A DNA stretch of 64,000 nt from Candidatus Baltobacteraceae bacterium. GTDB lineage: Bacteria; Vulcanimicrobiota; Vulcanimicrobiia; Vulcanimicrobiales; Vulcanimicrobiaceae. The notes below the pieces were generated by a model. It ran no database searches. It had not been told where the DNA came from and saw only the letters and a list, made by a program, of their open reading frames with translations. Positions 50,760 through 59,020 of this stretch are shown here, one piece after another. Both the position numbers and the translations under genes were made by a program. Numbering within the stretch: position 1 is the first letter of the stretch; each line of letters begins with the position of its first letter. Location of the stretch: NCBI GenBank assembly GCA_036488875.1, contig DASXGW010000007.1:1-64000 (forward strand). The letters are read 5' to 3'.

Positions 50760-51514
50760 TTGCCCTTTTGCCGCTTAATCGCTTCCTGGCGGCGGTGCTC
50801 CATCTCCTCGAGCTCGAGCATCATCACGTCGACGACCTTGTCGACCTCCGTGGCCTGTGTCGGGGGCGGCTCCTCGCCCGACCGCCGCGGCGGCGGCGCC
50901 GCCGTGCGGTGCTCGTCGAGCACTTTATCTTGTGCGTGCGCTTTGCGTAGGAACTTCGCATAGGTTTGCGCCGCGCGCGCGCGCACGTCGTCGCCGGCTT
51001 CGAGGTTGAAGACGTCTTCGTAGAAATGCATCTTCGCGTGAATCTCCGGCGCTTTATCGGGCGGATAGATCGTCGCCGGATTGCCGAACGCGACGTGCTG
51101 CATGGGAACCGACGTGCCTTTGCCCACACGCGAGTTTACGTGCACGATCGCGCCAAGGGCCACGCCGCTGCCGTCCTCCAAAACGGCGCCGTTGAAAATT
51201 TTGGTGCCGCTGGCGACGAAGCAGCCGTTTCCAACCGTCGCGCCGACAACGTAAGCCTGCGGTCCGACGATGCAGCGGTCGCCGATGCTCAGTGCCCACT
51301 GCAGCGCCTTTCCACCACTAGCCTTGAGCACGGCATTTTCCATTACGACCGTCTCCTTGCCGATCGTCACCGGCGCGCCTTCGGAGGCGATTACCGCGCC
51401 GTGCAGCACGGCGCAGTCGGCTCCGATGGTGACGTCGCCGGAGATGGTGGCGGTTGGCGCCACGTACGCGCTGGAATGGATCTTCGGCTTTTTCGTGCCG
51501 CTGGAAACGATCAC
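50756..51514 (-). CDS. Left-handed beta-helix (gamma-CA-like) protein
   Basis: A 252-residue protein. Residues 1-165 are hexapeptide repeats (AYVAPTATISGDVTIGADC, VVMENAVLKAS, VGATVGNGCFVASGTKIFNG). The rest is helical and proline-rich (RRSGEEPPPTQATEVDKVVD) with a basic tail. It could be an acyltransferase or carbonic-anhydrase-like scaffold; the histidine metal set is only partly visible. GTG 51514 overlaps the ATPase stop by four bases, and its own stop overlaps the permease start, so all three are produced together. Confidence 0.82.
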   Translation of the reverse strand: MIVSSGTKKPKIHSSAYVAPTATISGDVTIGADCAVLHGAVIASEGAPVTIGKETVVMENAVLKASGGKALQWALSIGDRCIVGPQAYVVGATVGNGCFVASGTKIFNGAVLEDGSGVALGAIVHVNSRVGKGTSVPMQHVAFGNPATIYPPDKAPEIHAKMHFYEDVFNLEAGDDVRARAAQTYAKFLRKAHAQDKVLDEHRTAAPPPRRSGEEPPPTQATEVDKVVDVMMLELEEMEHRRQEAIKRQKGK

Positions 51515-52515
51515 TGTGCAGTCTCCTTGTCGCGCGCGTATCCTTCGACGTAAATGCGCCGGATAATGGATTCGAGGTCGGGTTCTTCGATGCTGACGTC
51601 TTCGACGCGATATCGTTCGCTGGCTTGCCGAACGAGAACGTCGGCTCGCTGCCGGTTACGGTCGAATCGGAAGCGCGCCATGTTGCCGTCGGTCCCGGCG
51701 AGCTCGGCGCCCTCGAGCGACGGCGCGTCGACGTGCTCGGCCAAATGCAGTACCAGCGTCCGGTAGCGTCCGTACTCTCCCTTAATGCGTTCGATGTCGC
51801 CGTCGTAGATGATCGCACCCTCGTCGATGAGCACGATACGCCGGCAGAGCCGCTCGACGTCGGCCAAGTCGTGCGTCGTCAGGATGATCGTCGTTCCACG
51901 CTCGGAGTTGATCCTCGCGATGAACTGCCGTATTGCTTCTTTAGCAACGACGTCGAGTCCGATGGTCGGCTCGTCGAGATACACGATCTTCGGACCGTGC
52001 AGCAGCGCGGCTGCAAAATCGCCGCGCATGCGCTGGCCGAGCGAGAGCTGGCGCACGGGAGTGTGCAGAAAATCGGTCATTTCGAGCAAGTCTACGAACT
52101 CGTCGAGATTGCGGCGGTAGACGTCGCGGGGGACGCTGTAGATCGCGCGGAGGAGCTCGAACGACTCGATCAGCGGCAGATCCCAATACAGCTGGCTGCG
52201 CTGGCCGAAAACCACGCCGATATTGCGAGCGTTTTCCTTGCGCGTCTGCCACGGCACGAGCCCCGCGACGCGCACCTCGCCGGAGGTTGGAACCAAGATG
52301 CCGGTGAGCATCTTGATGGTGGTGGATTTACCGGCGCCGTTTGGACCAATATACCCGACGAGCTCGCCGGACTCCAGCGCCATCGTCACTCCCGCCACCG
52401 CGACGCGATCTTCGTACGTCGCCGAAAAGAGCGTGCGCAGGGCGCCCAAGGCTCCGGGAATGCGTTTGACCGACCTGAAAACCTTGCGCAAGTCGCGCGT
52501 CTCGATGATGGGCAC
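51511..52515 (-). CDS. ABC-2 type exporter ATPase
   Basis: A 334-residue ABC ATPase. Walker A GPNGAGKSTT (Lys63), signature LSLGQRMRGD and Walker B IVYLDEPTIGLD. An extra N-terminal segment (KVFRSVKRIPGALGALRTLF) and a C-terminal domain (about 245-334) mark the COG4586 subgroup. The RPG-less N-terminus starts at ATG 52515. It heads the operon ATPase, beta-helix protein, permease, nucleotidyltransferase-like protein. Divergent from the cytidylate-kinase-like gene with 35 bp between starts. Confidence 0.9.
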   Translation of the reverse strand: MPIIETRDLRKVFRSVKRIPGALGALRTLFSATYEDRVAVAGVTMALESGELVGYIGPNGAGKSTTIKMLTGILVPTSGEVRVAGLVPWQTRKENARNIGVVFGQRSQLYWDLPLIESFELLRAIYSVPRDVYRRNLDEFVDLLEMTDFLHTPVRQLSLGQRMRGDFAAALLHGPKIVYLDEPTIGLDVVAKEAIRQFIARINSERGTTIILTTHDLADVERLCRRIVLIDEGAIIYDGDIERIKGEYGRYRTLVLHLAEHVDAPSLEGAELAGTDGNMARFRFDRNRQRADVLVRQASERYRVEDVSIEEPDLESIIRRIYVEGYARDKETAQ

Positions 52516-52550
52516 GAAGACAACCTTCGGCGCGGGCAGAAAGGATCATC

Positions 52551-53159
52551 GTGATCGTCACGATCTCGAATGAGTACGGCTGCGGAGCGCTGGCGATAGC
52601 CCGACGCGTCGCGGACGCGCTTGGGTACGAGTACGTCGACCGCCAGTTGCCGGTCGTCGTGGCGAAGCGGTTGAGCGTATCGCCTGAAGAGGTCGAAGCC
52701 AGCGAAGATACCGGGCGAACGTTGGGGGAGCGGTGGATCACCAGCCTCGAGCGCGCGACGCCGGAACTGGCGCAAGGGTCGATGACGGAGGACTTCGACG
52801 AAGAGATGCTGCGCGCCGTGCAAGCCGCGGTTCGCGAGTACGCCTCGCACGGAAACGTCGTTTTGGTCGGTCGCGGCGCGGCCGCAATTCTCGGCGAGCG
52901 TCCCGACGTGTTGCGCGTGTTCATGTACGCGCCGCGCGCGTGGCGCATCGCGCACATCGAGCAGTCGATGGCCGTCGACCGCAAAACCGCCGAGGCGGAA
53001 GTCGATCGCGTCGATCGTGCCCGCGCCGCATATTTGCGGGACTGGTATGACGCGACGTTCGGCGACCCGCACGCGCACGATCTGTGTTTCGATACGTCGC
53101 GTTTGACCGAGGCGGGCTCGGCGGAGCTCATCGTTGCGGCGGTGTGTGCCGTCGAGTGA
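52551..53159 (+). CDS. Cytidylate kinase-like protein
   Basis: A 202-residue P-loop protein of the Cytidylate_kin2 type. The phosphate-loop region is SNEYGCGALAIARRVADAL and the lid-like segment is FMYAPRAWRIAHIEQ. NVVLVGRGAAAILGERPDVLRVFM is characteristic. The family is widespread with uncertain substrate. GTG 52551 has AAAGGATC just before it. It is coupled to the MFS gene by a GTGA overlap. Confidence 0.85.
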   Translation: MIVTISNEYGCGALAIARRVADALGYEYVDRQLPVVVAKRLSVSPEEVEASEDTGRTLGERWITSLERATPELAQGSMTEDFDEEMLRAVQAAVREYASHGNVVLVGRGAAAILGERPDVLRVFMYAPRAWRIAHIEQSMAVDRKTAEAEVDRVDRARAAYLRDWYDATFGDPHAHDLCFDTSRLTEAGSAELIVAAVCAVE

Positions 53160-54397
53160 ACGAACGGCTCCCCAAACGCGCGCCCTCGATTCTCACCGCG
53201 CTGCGCTACCGCGACTTCCGGCTGCTGTGGATCGGGCTCATGGTTTCCAATCTCGGCACGTGGATGCAGTTTACGGCGATGGGTTTCTTCGTCGCGCAGG
53301 TCGCGGGCACGCCGCACCGCGCGGCGCTCGACTTGGGTTTCCTCGGCGCGGCGCGCGCGGTGCCCGTGCTGCTGCTCTCACCGTTTGCCGGCGTCGTGGC
53401 CGACCGGCTTCCGCGGCGGCGCGTGCTCATGGTCACCAACTCGACCATGGCGCTCGTCGCGCTGCTCCTCGCCCTGTTGGCGAGCACGCACCATCTCGAG
53501 CTCGTCGGCCTCGTCCTGCTCTCGGCGCTCAACTCCGCTGCGAACGCGTTCGACTCGCCGACGCGGCAGAGCTGGGTGCCGCTGCTGGTCGACCGCCAAT
53601 ACGTTGGAAACGCGGTCGGCTTGAACTCGGTCGCCTTCAACGCGCCGGCGGTAGCCGGTCCGGCGCTCGCGGGCGGGCTCATCGTTTGGGTTGGCGTCGC
53701 CGGCTCGTTTTACGTCAACGCAGTGCTGACGCTGGCGGTGGTCGTCGCGGTGATCCTGATGCGGGAGTCACCGCGTCCGGCAGTGCGGCGCGACGAGCCG
53801 CTGCTGCAATCGATGCATCAAGGCTTGGTCTTCGTCGCTGGACACCCCATTCTGCGCTGGATCGTCCTGGCGTTCTTGATAACGGCCGTCTTCGCACGAC
53901 CGTACAGCCAGCTGATTCCGGCGTTCGTCGTCAACGTGCTGCGCGCGGGGCCGCACGGACTGGGCTTGGCGGTGTCGGCGATCGGCATCGGCGGATTCGG
54001 CGGCGCACTCGTCACCGCGTACTTCGCGCAGCGCGAGCGACGGTCGCGGCTGTGGGTTCAAGCGGGCATCGCGATGTCGTGCGGCGTGCTCGCGCTCGGC
54101 TTCGTGCCATCGATCGGACTCGCGCTGCCCGTGCTCTTTGCGATCGGCGTCGGCACGATGGCGCTGCTGGGCGCGACCAACACGTTGATTCAAACGCTTT
54201 CGCCCGACGACGTGCGCGGACGCGCGTTGGCGGTCTATACGATGATTGCGATAGGTGTCGTTCCCGGCGGCTCGCTCGTCGACGGCGCGATCGCCGCGGC
54301 GGTGGGATTGCACGTCATGTTTACGTTCGCCGGAGCCTTGTGCGGCGCGATGTTTCTGTGCATCTGGTTCTTCCGTCCGGTCGTCAAAACCGTATAG
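53156..54397 (+). CDS. MFS transporter (EntS/MFS_3-type exporter)
   Basis: A 413-residue membrane protein with about 12 helices. The first is preceded by ALRYRDFRLLWIGLMVSNLGTWMQF, and the loop 2-3 motif is GVVADRLPRRRVLMV. NSVAFNAPAVAGPALAGGLI and TLIQTLSPDDVRGRALAVY are typical of the group that exports siderophores or drugs. GTG 53156 overlaps the kinase-like stop. The region is followed at once by a terminator that serves the opposite strand. Confidence 0.9.
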   Translation: MNERLPKRAPSILTALRYRDFRLLWIGLMVSNLGTWMQFTAMGFFVAQVAGTPHRAALDLGFLGAARAVPVLLLSPFAGVVADRLPRRRVLMVTNSTMALVALLLALLASTHHLELVGLVLLSALNSAANAFDSPTRQSWVPLLVDRQYVGNAVGLNSVAFNAPAVAGPALAGGLIVWVGVAGSFYVNAVLTLAVVVAVILMRESPRPAVRRDEPLLQSMHQGLVFVAGHPILRWIVLAFLITAVFARPYSQLIPAFVVNVLRAGPHGLGLAVSAIGIGGFGGALVTAYFAQRERRSRLWVQAGIAMSCGVLALGFVPSIGLALPVLFAIGVGTMALLGATNTLIQTLSPDDVRGRALAVYTMIAIGVVPGGSLVDGAIAAAVGLHVMFTFAGALCGAMFLCIWFFRPVVKTV

Positions 54398-54406
54398 CGG
54401 GCCGGC

Positions 54407-54441
54407 AAAAAAAAAAGCGAGCCGCGAATCTCGCGGCTCGC
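54407..54441 (-). terminator. Strong intrinsic terminator for the histone-like gene
   Basis: GCGAGCCGCGA (54417-54427) pairs perfectly over 11 bp with TCGCGGCTCGC (54431-54441), loop ATC. On the minus strand it is followed by ten T residues (plus-strand A-run 54407-54416). It ends the histone-like transcript; readthrough from the MFS gene on the other strand meets no T-tract. Confidence 0.9.
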
Positions 54442-54470
54442 AATAGGCGTATAAAAATAGCTCAGGCTCT

Positions 54471-54494
54471 TGTGATCCTGAGCTTGTCGAAGGG
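54471..54494. repeat. REP-like dispersed repeat, copy 3
   Basis: TGTGATCCTGAGCTTGTCGA followed by AGGG abuts the stop of the histone-like gene. It shares the TGATCCTGAGC...TCGAAGG pattern with copies at 75-126 and 16803-16843, in shorter form. The element lies between the gene end and the terminator and would be transcribed as part of the 3' UTR. Confidence 0.5.
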
Positions 54495-54809
54495 TTAGGC
54501 TGCTGCCTTCTTCCGACGGCTGGCTTTACGTCCGCCCTTACGGCGGCGGGTCGTCGCTTTGCGTGTCGCTTTTTTGCGTCCGCCCTTGCGAGCCTTCTTG
54601 CGTCCGCCCTTGCGAGCGGCTTTCTTCTTACGTCCGCCCTTGCGTGCGGCTTTCTTCTTACGTCCGCCCTTGCGTGCGGCTTTCTTACGTCCGCCCTTGC
54701 GTGCGGCTTTCTTACGTCCGCCGGCGGCTTTCTTTCTGGCTTTGCGCTTCTTGGGCGCTGCTGCTGCCGGTGCGGCAGCGGCTTTCTTTCTACGTCGTTT
54801 GACTGCCAT
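54495..54809 (-). CDS. Histone H1-like lysine-rich DNA-binding protein
   Basis: A 104-residue protein that is almost wholly Lys, Arg, Ala and Gly. A central array repeats RKGGRKKAA-type units. Such proteins (Hc2, BpH1-like) bind DNA non-specifically and compact the nucleoid or modulate genes. No globular domain is seen. The repeat makes exact copy number prone to change. It is transcribed toward the strong terminator at 54407-54441. Confidence 0.82.
   Translation of the reverse strand: MAVKRRRKKAAAAPAAAAPKKRKARKKAAGGRKKAARKGGRKKAARKGGRKKKAARKGGRKKKAARKGGRKKARKGGRKKATRKATTRRRKGGRKASRRKKAAA
54577..54720. repeat. Tandem repeat inside the histone-like gene
   Basis: Units starting CGTCCGCCCTTGCG occur at 54577, 54601, 54631, 54661 and 54688, with lengths of 24, 30, 30, 27 and 27 bp, and a partial one at 54715. 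All lengths are multiples of three, so expansion or loss keeps the frame. No spacers are present, so it is not a CRISPR array. Confidence 0.85.
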
Positions 54810-54885
54810 GTTCTGGAAGTCATCCTTTCTCTGGTCGACAACCGACCAGGGTTGTTGCCTTCCTTATACAGTATTACGAGCTTTG

Positions 54886-55668
54886 ATGCAAGTTTTTGGG
54901 GATGACGGCGCGCGCATCGACGTGCGCGTCGACGGTTCTGACGGCGATGCGGTGGTGATGATCCACGGATTTCCGCTGACGCGCGACATCTGGGACGCGC
55001 AAGCGAAAGCGCTCGCGCGAACGCATCGCGTCGTGCTTCCGGACTTGCGCGGCATGGGTGCGTCGTCGGTTCCCGACGGTCCGTATCTGATGGAGACGCT
55101 CGCGTCCGACGTCGCCGCGGCGCTCGACGCGCTTGCCATCGAACGCGCCGCGTTGGTCGGTCATTCGCTTGGCGGTTACGTCGCGCTCGCGTTCGCGCGA
55201 ATGTACACCGAACGCGTGACGAAGCTCGCGCTCGTGTGCAGCCGAATCGCCGCCGACACGCAAGAAATTGCGGAAAATCGGCGCAAAAATGCAGATGTCA
55301 TCGAACGCGATGGTGTGGTGCAGCCGGATATCGTGTCGCGTTTACTCGCACCCGAGTCGCTCTCGCAGCGTCCGGAAATTGCAGAGCGCGCGCTGGATCT
55401 CGCGCGTCGTATCGACCCGCGCGGTGCCGCCGCGATGCTGCGCGGCATGGCCATGCGGGTCCCCTCCGACGATATCGCCCCCGACCTCGACGTGTCGGTG
55501 CTCGTGGTGGCCGGCGGCCGGGACGCCGTCATTCCAATGGAAGAGGCCCGCGCCGTGGCGCGGGCCTTCCCTAAAGGAGAGCTGGTGGTCTGCGAGCGCA
55601 GCGCCCATCTGCCGATGCTCGAGGAACCCGGCCGGTTGACCGAGGCGCTGACGGAGTTCCTTACCTAA
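54886..55668 (+). CDS. Alpha/beta hydrolase
   Basis: A 260-residue hydrolase. The nucleophile elbow is GHSLGG (Ser94), the acid is in GGRDAVIP and the histidine is in RSAHLPMLEEP. MIHGFPLTRDIWDAQ gives the oxyanion loop. No signal peptide. The substrate is open (esterase, lactonase or haloperoxidase-like). ATG 54886 is the start; the frame upstream runs over the histone-like gene and is not coding. Its 3' end overlaps the next gene by 8 nt. Confidence 0.88.
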   Translation: MQVFGDDGARIDVRVDGSDGDAVVMIHGFPLTRDIWDAQAKALARTHRVVLPDLRGMGASSVPDGPYLMETLASDVAAALDALAIERAALVGHSLGGYVALAFARMYTERVTKLALVCSRIAADTQEIAENRRKNADVIERDGVVQPDIVSRLLAPESLSQRPEIAERALDLARRIDPRGAAAMLRGMAMRVPSDDIAPDLDVSVLVVAGGRDAVIPMEEARAVARAFPKGELVVCERSAHLPMLEEPGRLTEALTEFLT

Positions 55669-55858
55669 CCGTCGGGAGCTGGCGCCGGCGGCGGAACAGT
55701 GAATAAAGGAAGAGCGCGCCGATGACAAAGGCGCCCAGGACGGCCGCCACGATGACGATCTTCGTCAGGATGGCCATCAGCGACAGAGCGACGATCGCCA
55801 GGGCTATGACCGCGGTCACTTTGAGCCAGAGGGCGAGAACGGGATGGATGGTGGACAT
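55661..55858 (-). CDS. Small two-helix membrane protein
   Basis: A 65-residue protein with two predicted membrane helices (HPVLALWLKVTAVIALAIVA and IVIVAAVLGAFVIGALFLYS) and a basic tail RRRRQLPTVR. ATG 55858 has AAGGATGAA upstream; a longer frame starting at 55900 is less likely. Unknown function. It is divergent from the YjfB-like small gene, 44 bp apart. Confidence 0.6.
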   Translation of the reverse strand: MSTIHPVLALWLKVTAVIALAIVALSLMAILTKIVIVAAVLGAFVIGALFLYSLFRRRRQLPTVR

Positions 55859-55902
55859 TTCATCCTTAGCTACCGATATAGAGCGTGGAGGTTTCATCAC
55901 CC

Positions 55903-56061
55903 GTGGACGTAGCAGGGCTTTCTTCGAGTCTCGCCAGCGGCGCCGTTGCCGGTCAAGTCGACATGAGCGTGCTCAAGTTGCTGATGAACCTCGACCAGAC
56001 GGTCGCCGCCCAGCTTGCCGCCTCGATCGGACTGGGTACCGCCGTCGATGCATATGCCTAA
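55903..56061 (+). CDS. YjfB-like small protein (putative motility protein)
   Basis: A 52-residue protein encoded from GTG 55903 (GGAGG lies 12 bases upstream) to TAA 56061. It begins MDVAGLSSSLASGAVAGQVD and continues with the helix SVLKLLMNLDQTVAAQLAAS. The same compact order (MDV...L...S..QV..SVLK..M..) is found in the YjfB/DUF6 small proteins labelled putative motility proteins. The function of that family is unproven, and no flagellar genes are nearby. Confidence 0.68.
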   Translation: MDVAGLSSSLASGAVAGQVDMSVLKLLMNLDQTVAAQLAASIGLGTAVDAYA

Positions 56062-56093
56062 GGAAGTTTGACGACCGTCGCGAACTCCGACCC

Positions 56094-56837
56094 ATGAAGT
56101 TTGCGTGTGCGGCGCTCGTTGCGGCGCTTCTTCCAATTGCGGTTTCGGCAGCGACGAACACGACGACGACACCGCAGCGGCACCTCGTCTACACGTTCAC
56201 CTACGGCGTGACGACCGACCGCGAGACGCACGTTTCCGGTATGGGCGCGACCATGAGCCAGTCGGCGGGCCCCGCGTCGGGAATGGTCGATAACAAAGCC
56301 GGGTCGAGCGACAAAGGCACTATCACGGTCGACATCATGCAAGAGCAGCCGGATTCGGGTCTCGTCGTGGTCGTGAGCGAGCAGGGACAGGATACGCGCA
56401 ATGCCGAGCCGGCAACGTGTGTGGTGTTCAGCGACACGACGCTGATCTGCGATCCCAATAAGCGGTTCAACTCGGAGGAGCTCACGCTGCTGCGCTTCCT
56501 CGGCTCGCATTTTGTCGATCCGAACAACCTCGACGCCAAGAGCCACTGGCACGTCCAGCGTGACGGGCCTACGTCGACGTCCGCGGACTACACGATTTCG
56601 AAGAATACCAACGGCGCGATGACGATCGACGAACAGCGGATCGTCAAGGAAAACGGCGCGCACCCGCAGACCACGAACATCAACGCGACGGTCGGCTACG
56701 ACTTCAACAAGAGCATTCCGACGACCGTGACGGAATACCTGATTCAGCGCAGCGAGCAAGCCGAGCAGTACAACACGATCAAGTCGGAAACGGTGCTCAC
56801 GCTCGAATCCGATTCGATGACGGCGGCGAAGATCTAA
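56094..56837 (+). CDS. Secreted hypothetical protein
   Basis: A 247-residue exported protein (signal MKFACAALVAALLPIAVSA). The mature part is strand-rich with HLVYTFTYGVTTDRETHVSG, a Cys pair (TCVVFSDTTLICD) and TTVTEYLIQRSEQAEQYNT near the C-terminus. No family recognised; the arrangement suggests a surface beta-sandwich. It follows the YjfB-like gene by 32 bp on the same strand, without clear functional link. Confidence 0.65.
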   Translation: MKFACAALVAALLPIAVSAATNTTTTPQRHLVYTFTYGVTTDRETHVSGMGATMSQSAGPASGMVDNKAGSSDKGTITVDIMQEQPDSGLVVVVSEQGQDTRNAEPATCVVFSDTTLICDPNKRFNSEELTLLRFLGSHFVDPNNLDAKSHWHVQRDGPTSTSADYTISKNTNGAMTIDEQRIVKENGAHPQTTNINATVGYDFNKSIPTTVTEYLIQRSEQAEQYNTIKSETVLTLESDSMTAAKI

Positions 56838-56841
56838 GCGT

Positions 56842-57390
56842 CTACAAACGCCCGAGGTATTCGAGAACGCGATACGCCGCGGCCAGCGTGTGGGCCGTGT
56901 CGATGCGTCCGTCGGTCATCATCGTTCGGAACTCGTCGAATCCGGCCAGCTCCGTCTCCAGCATTTCGGCGGGATCGAGCTTCGGTTCGCGGACCGGGCC
57001 TGCGCCGCGAGCTAGAAAGACGTACGTTTTCGCTTGGGAGCGCACGGGCTCGACGTAATAATCGGCAACGAGCTCCCAGTGCGCCGCTTCATATCCCGTT
57101 TCCTCAGCGAGCTCGCGCGCGGCGCAATCCTTGGGATCTTCGTCGCCGTCGAGCATGCCGGCCGGAAGCTCGACGTGGATCTCGTCGGTTCCGTAGCGGT
57201 ATTGCCGGACCAAGACGATGCGATCCTCGGGCGTCATCGCGAACGCGACGACGAATCCGCGCGACTCGCGCACGAAGTATTGCTCGATCACGGTGCCGTC
57301 CGGCAGCTCGACTTCGTCGGCGCGCAATCGCATGAACGGCGAGTCGACGAGGTACGTCGACGACCGTCGCCGCCACTGAGGCTTCTTCAC
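56842..57390 (-). CDS. NUDIX hydrolase (ADP-ribose pyrophosphatase-like)
   Basis: A 182-residue hydrolase. The Nudix box reads GMLDGDEDPKDCAARELAEETGYE, with the REL-EE core. The flanking IEQYFVRESRGFVVAFAMT and VLVRQYRYG segments fit ADP-ribose pyrophosphatases (NudF-type), which clean up ADP-ribose and similar nucleotides. GTG 57390 is chosen; the longer frame is not supported by a start region. It is divergent from the dehydrogenase gene, 43 bp between starts. Confidence 0.9.
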   Translation of the reverse strand: MKKPQWRRRSSTYLVDSPFMRLRADEVELPDGTVIEQYFVRESRGFVVAFAMTPEDRIVLVRQYRYGTDEIHVELPAGMLDGDEDPKDCAARELAEETGYEAAHWELVADYYVEPVRSQAKTYVFLARGAGPVREPKLDPAEMLETELAGFDEFRTMMTDGRIDTAHTLAAAYRVLEYLGRL

Positions 57391-57433
57391 GCGTAAGGCT
57401 GTTCGCCCGGAGACGGCGAAGAGCCCGTGGCCT

Positions 57434-59020
57434 ATGGAAGATCTCGTACTAGTTGCGGGCGGCGGCACGATGGGTGCCGGCATCGCCTTCGTTGCGGCGC
57501 GCGGCGGCTACCGCGTGGAGGTCGTAGAACCCAATGGGGAGGCGCGGCAGCGCGGTGCCGAGCGCATCGCGCGCGACGCCGAACGCGCGGGCGACCCGTC
57601 GATTGCCGATCGCATCACGTGGTTGGAGGCCATGCCCGCGCACAGCGACGCCTCGATCGCCATCGAGGCGGTGCCCGAGCGGTTCGATCTCAAGCGCGAC
57701 ACGTTCGTCGCAATGGCGCGCGCGTTGTCCGCCGACGCGCTGCTCGCGACCAACACCTCGTCGTTGTCGGTGGCGGATCTTGCCGATGCCGTCGCCAATC
57801 CGCGGCGCGTCGTCGGGCTGCATTTTTTCAATCCGCCGGCCGCAATGAAGCTCGTCGAAGTCGTGCACGCGCCCGAGACGGCGGACGAGGCGATCGAACG
57901 CGGTTACGCGTTCGTCGAGCGGATCGCAAAGACGGCGGTGCTTGCCGCCGACACGCCCGGATTCATCGTCAATCGGGTCGCGCGACCCTTTTACTTGCAA
58001 TCGATGCGCGCGCTCCAGCGCGAGGTAGCGTCGGTGGAAGAACTCGACGCGCTGGCACGCGCGGCGGGATTTCGCATGGGACCGTTCGAGCTAATGGATC
58101 TCATCGGTCTCGACGTCAACCTGGCGACGACGGAATCGGTCTACGCGCGCACCGAAGCGGAGCGCCTCGAACCCGTCGAGATGCAGCAGGCGATGGTCGC
58201 GCAGGGACGACTCGGCCGCAAGACCGGCGTCGGCTTCTACGACTACTCCGGCGAGGTACCAAAGCTCGATCTTGCCGTCGACGTGCCGTCGGGCGACCGC
58301 AACGGCGACGAGGTTATCGCGCTGCTCGGACTGGGCGGTCTCGCGGAGGAACTTGCGGACCTGCTCGAAGAGCGTTACGCCAGCGTGCAGCGCATCGAGA
58401 ACGAAGACACGCTGGACCAGCTTTCAGCAGACACGACGATCGTCATCGACGTTGGTGACGGAACGACCGATCGGCACGCCGTCCTCGTCGAGCTCGACGG
58501 CCGTCTCGGTCCCGAAACGATCTTTTTTGCCGACGCGTATGCGACCGGCATCGCGGGCTGCGCCGACCGCATGCGTCACCCCGAGCGCTTAGTCGGCTAC
58601 GGCGTGCTGGGTGCACTCTCGGCGCAGCGCGCCGTTGAGATCGTCGATTCGGAGTCGGCTTCGGACGACGCACTGGAGTTGGCTCAAGAACTTTTTGCGT
58701 CGATCGGTAAGGGCGTCATGCTGGTCGAGGATTCGCCCGCGCTCTTTCTCGGGCGCGTCGTCGGCTCGATCGTCAACGAAGCCGTAACGCTCGTTCACGA
58801 CGAGATCGCGACACCGGACGACGTCGACACGGCGATGCAGCTCGGAACGAACTATCCGATCGGTCCGATCGAATGGGGACGCGAAATCGGCGGAGCGCGG
58901 CTGACGCGCATTTTACAGAAACTCGCCGACGCCGAAGGAAGCCAGTTCGCGCCGCACCGTTCGCTGTGGGTCCTCGACGTCGAGGACGCGTCGCCGCCCG
59001 AAGCGGTGGAGACGACGTAA
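57434..59020 (+). CDS. paaH: 3-hydroxyacyl-CoA dehydrogenase (PaaH-type)
   Basis: A 528-residue enzyme oxidising 3-hydroxyacyl-CoA, probably 3-hydroxyadipyl-CoA, with NAD. The Rossmann motif is LVAGGGTMGAGIAF, followed by ATNTSSLSVADLAD, the GLHFFNPPAAMKLVEVV block with the catalytic His, and FIVNRVARPFY. A second C-terminal dehydrogenase-like domain (SPALFLGRVVGSIVNEAV, TNYPIGPIEWG) is the long-form arrangement of PaaH. The gene is coupled to the thiolase (TAATG). The aromatic context makes PaaH likely; other beta-oxidation roles cannot be excluded. Confidence 0.86.
   Translation: MEDLVLVAGGGTMGAGIAFVAARGGYRVEVVEPNGEARQRGAERIARDAERAGDPSIADRITWLEAMPAHSDASIAIEAVPERFDLKRDTFVAMARALSADALLATNTSSLSVADLADAVANPRRVVGLHFFNPPAAMKLVEVVHAPETADEAIERGYAFVERIAKTAVLAADTPGFIVNRVARPFYLQSMRALQREVASVEELDALARAAGFRMGPFELMDLIGLDVNLATTESVYARTEAERLEPVEMQQAMVAQGRLGRKTGVGFYDYSGEVPKLDLAVDVPSGDRNGDEVIALLGLGGLAEELADLLEERYASVQRIENEDTLDQLSADTTIVIDVGDGTTDRHAVLVELDGRLGPETIFFADAYATGIAGCADRMRHPERLVGYGVLGALSAQRAVEIVDSESASDDALELAQELFASIGKGVMLVEDSPALFLGRVVGSIVNEAVTLVHDEIATPDDVDTAMQLGTNYPIGPIEWGREIGGARLTRILQKLADAEGSQFAPHRSLWVLDVEDASPPEAVETT

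Noticed and set aside
54577-54720. CRISPR array
   Set aside because: Repeats are adjacent, without spacers, and in frame in a lysine-rich protein.
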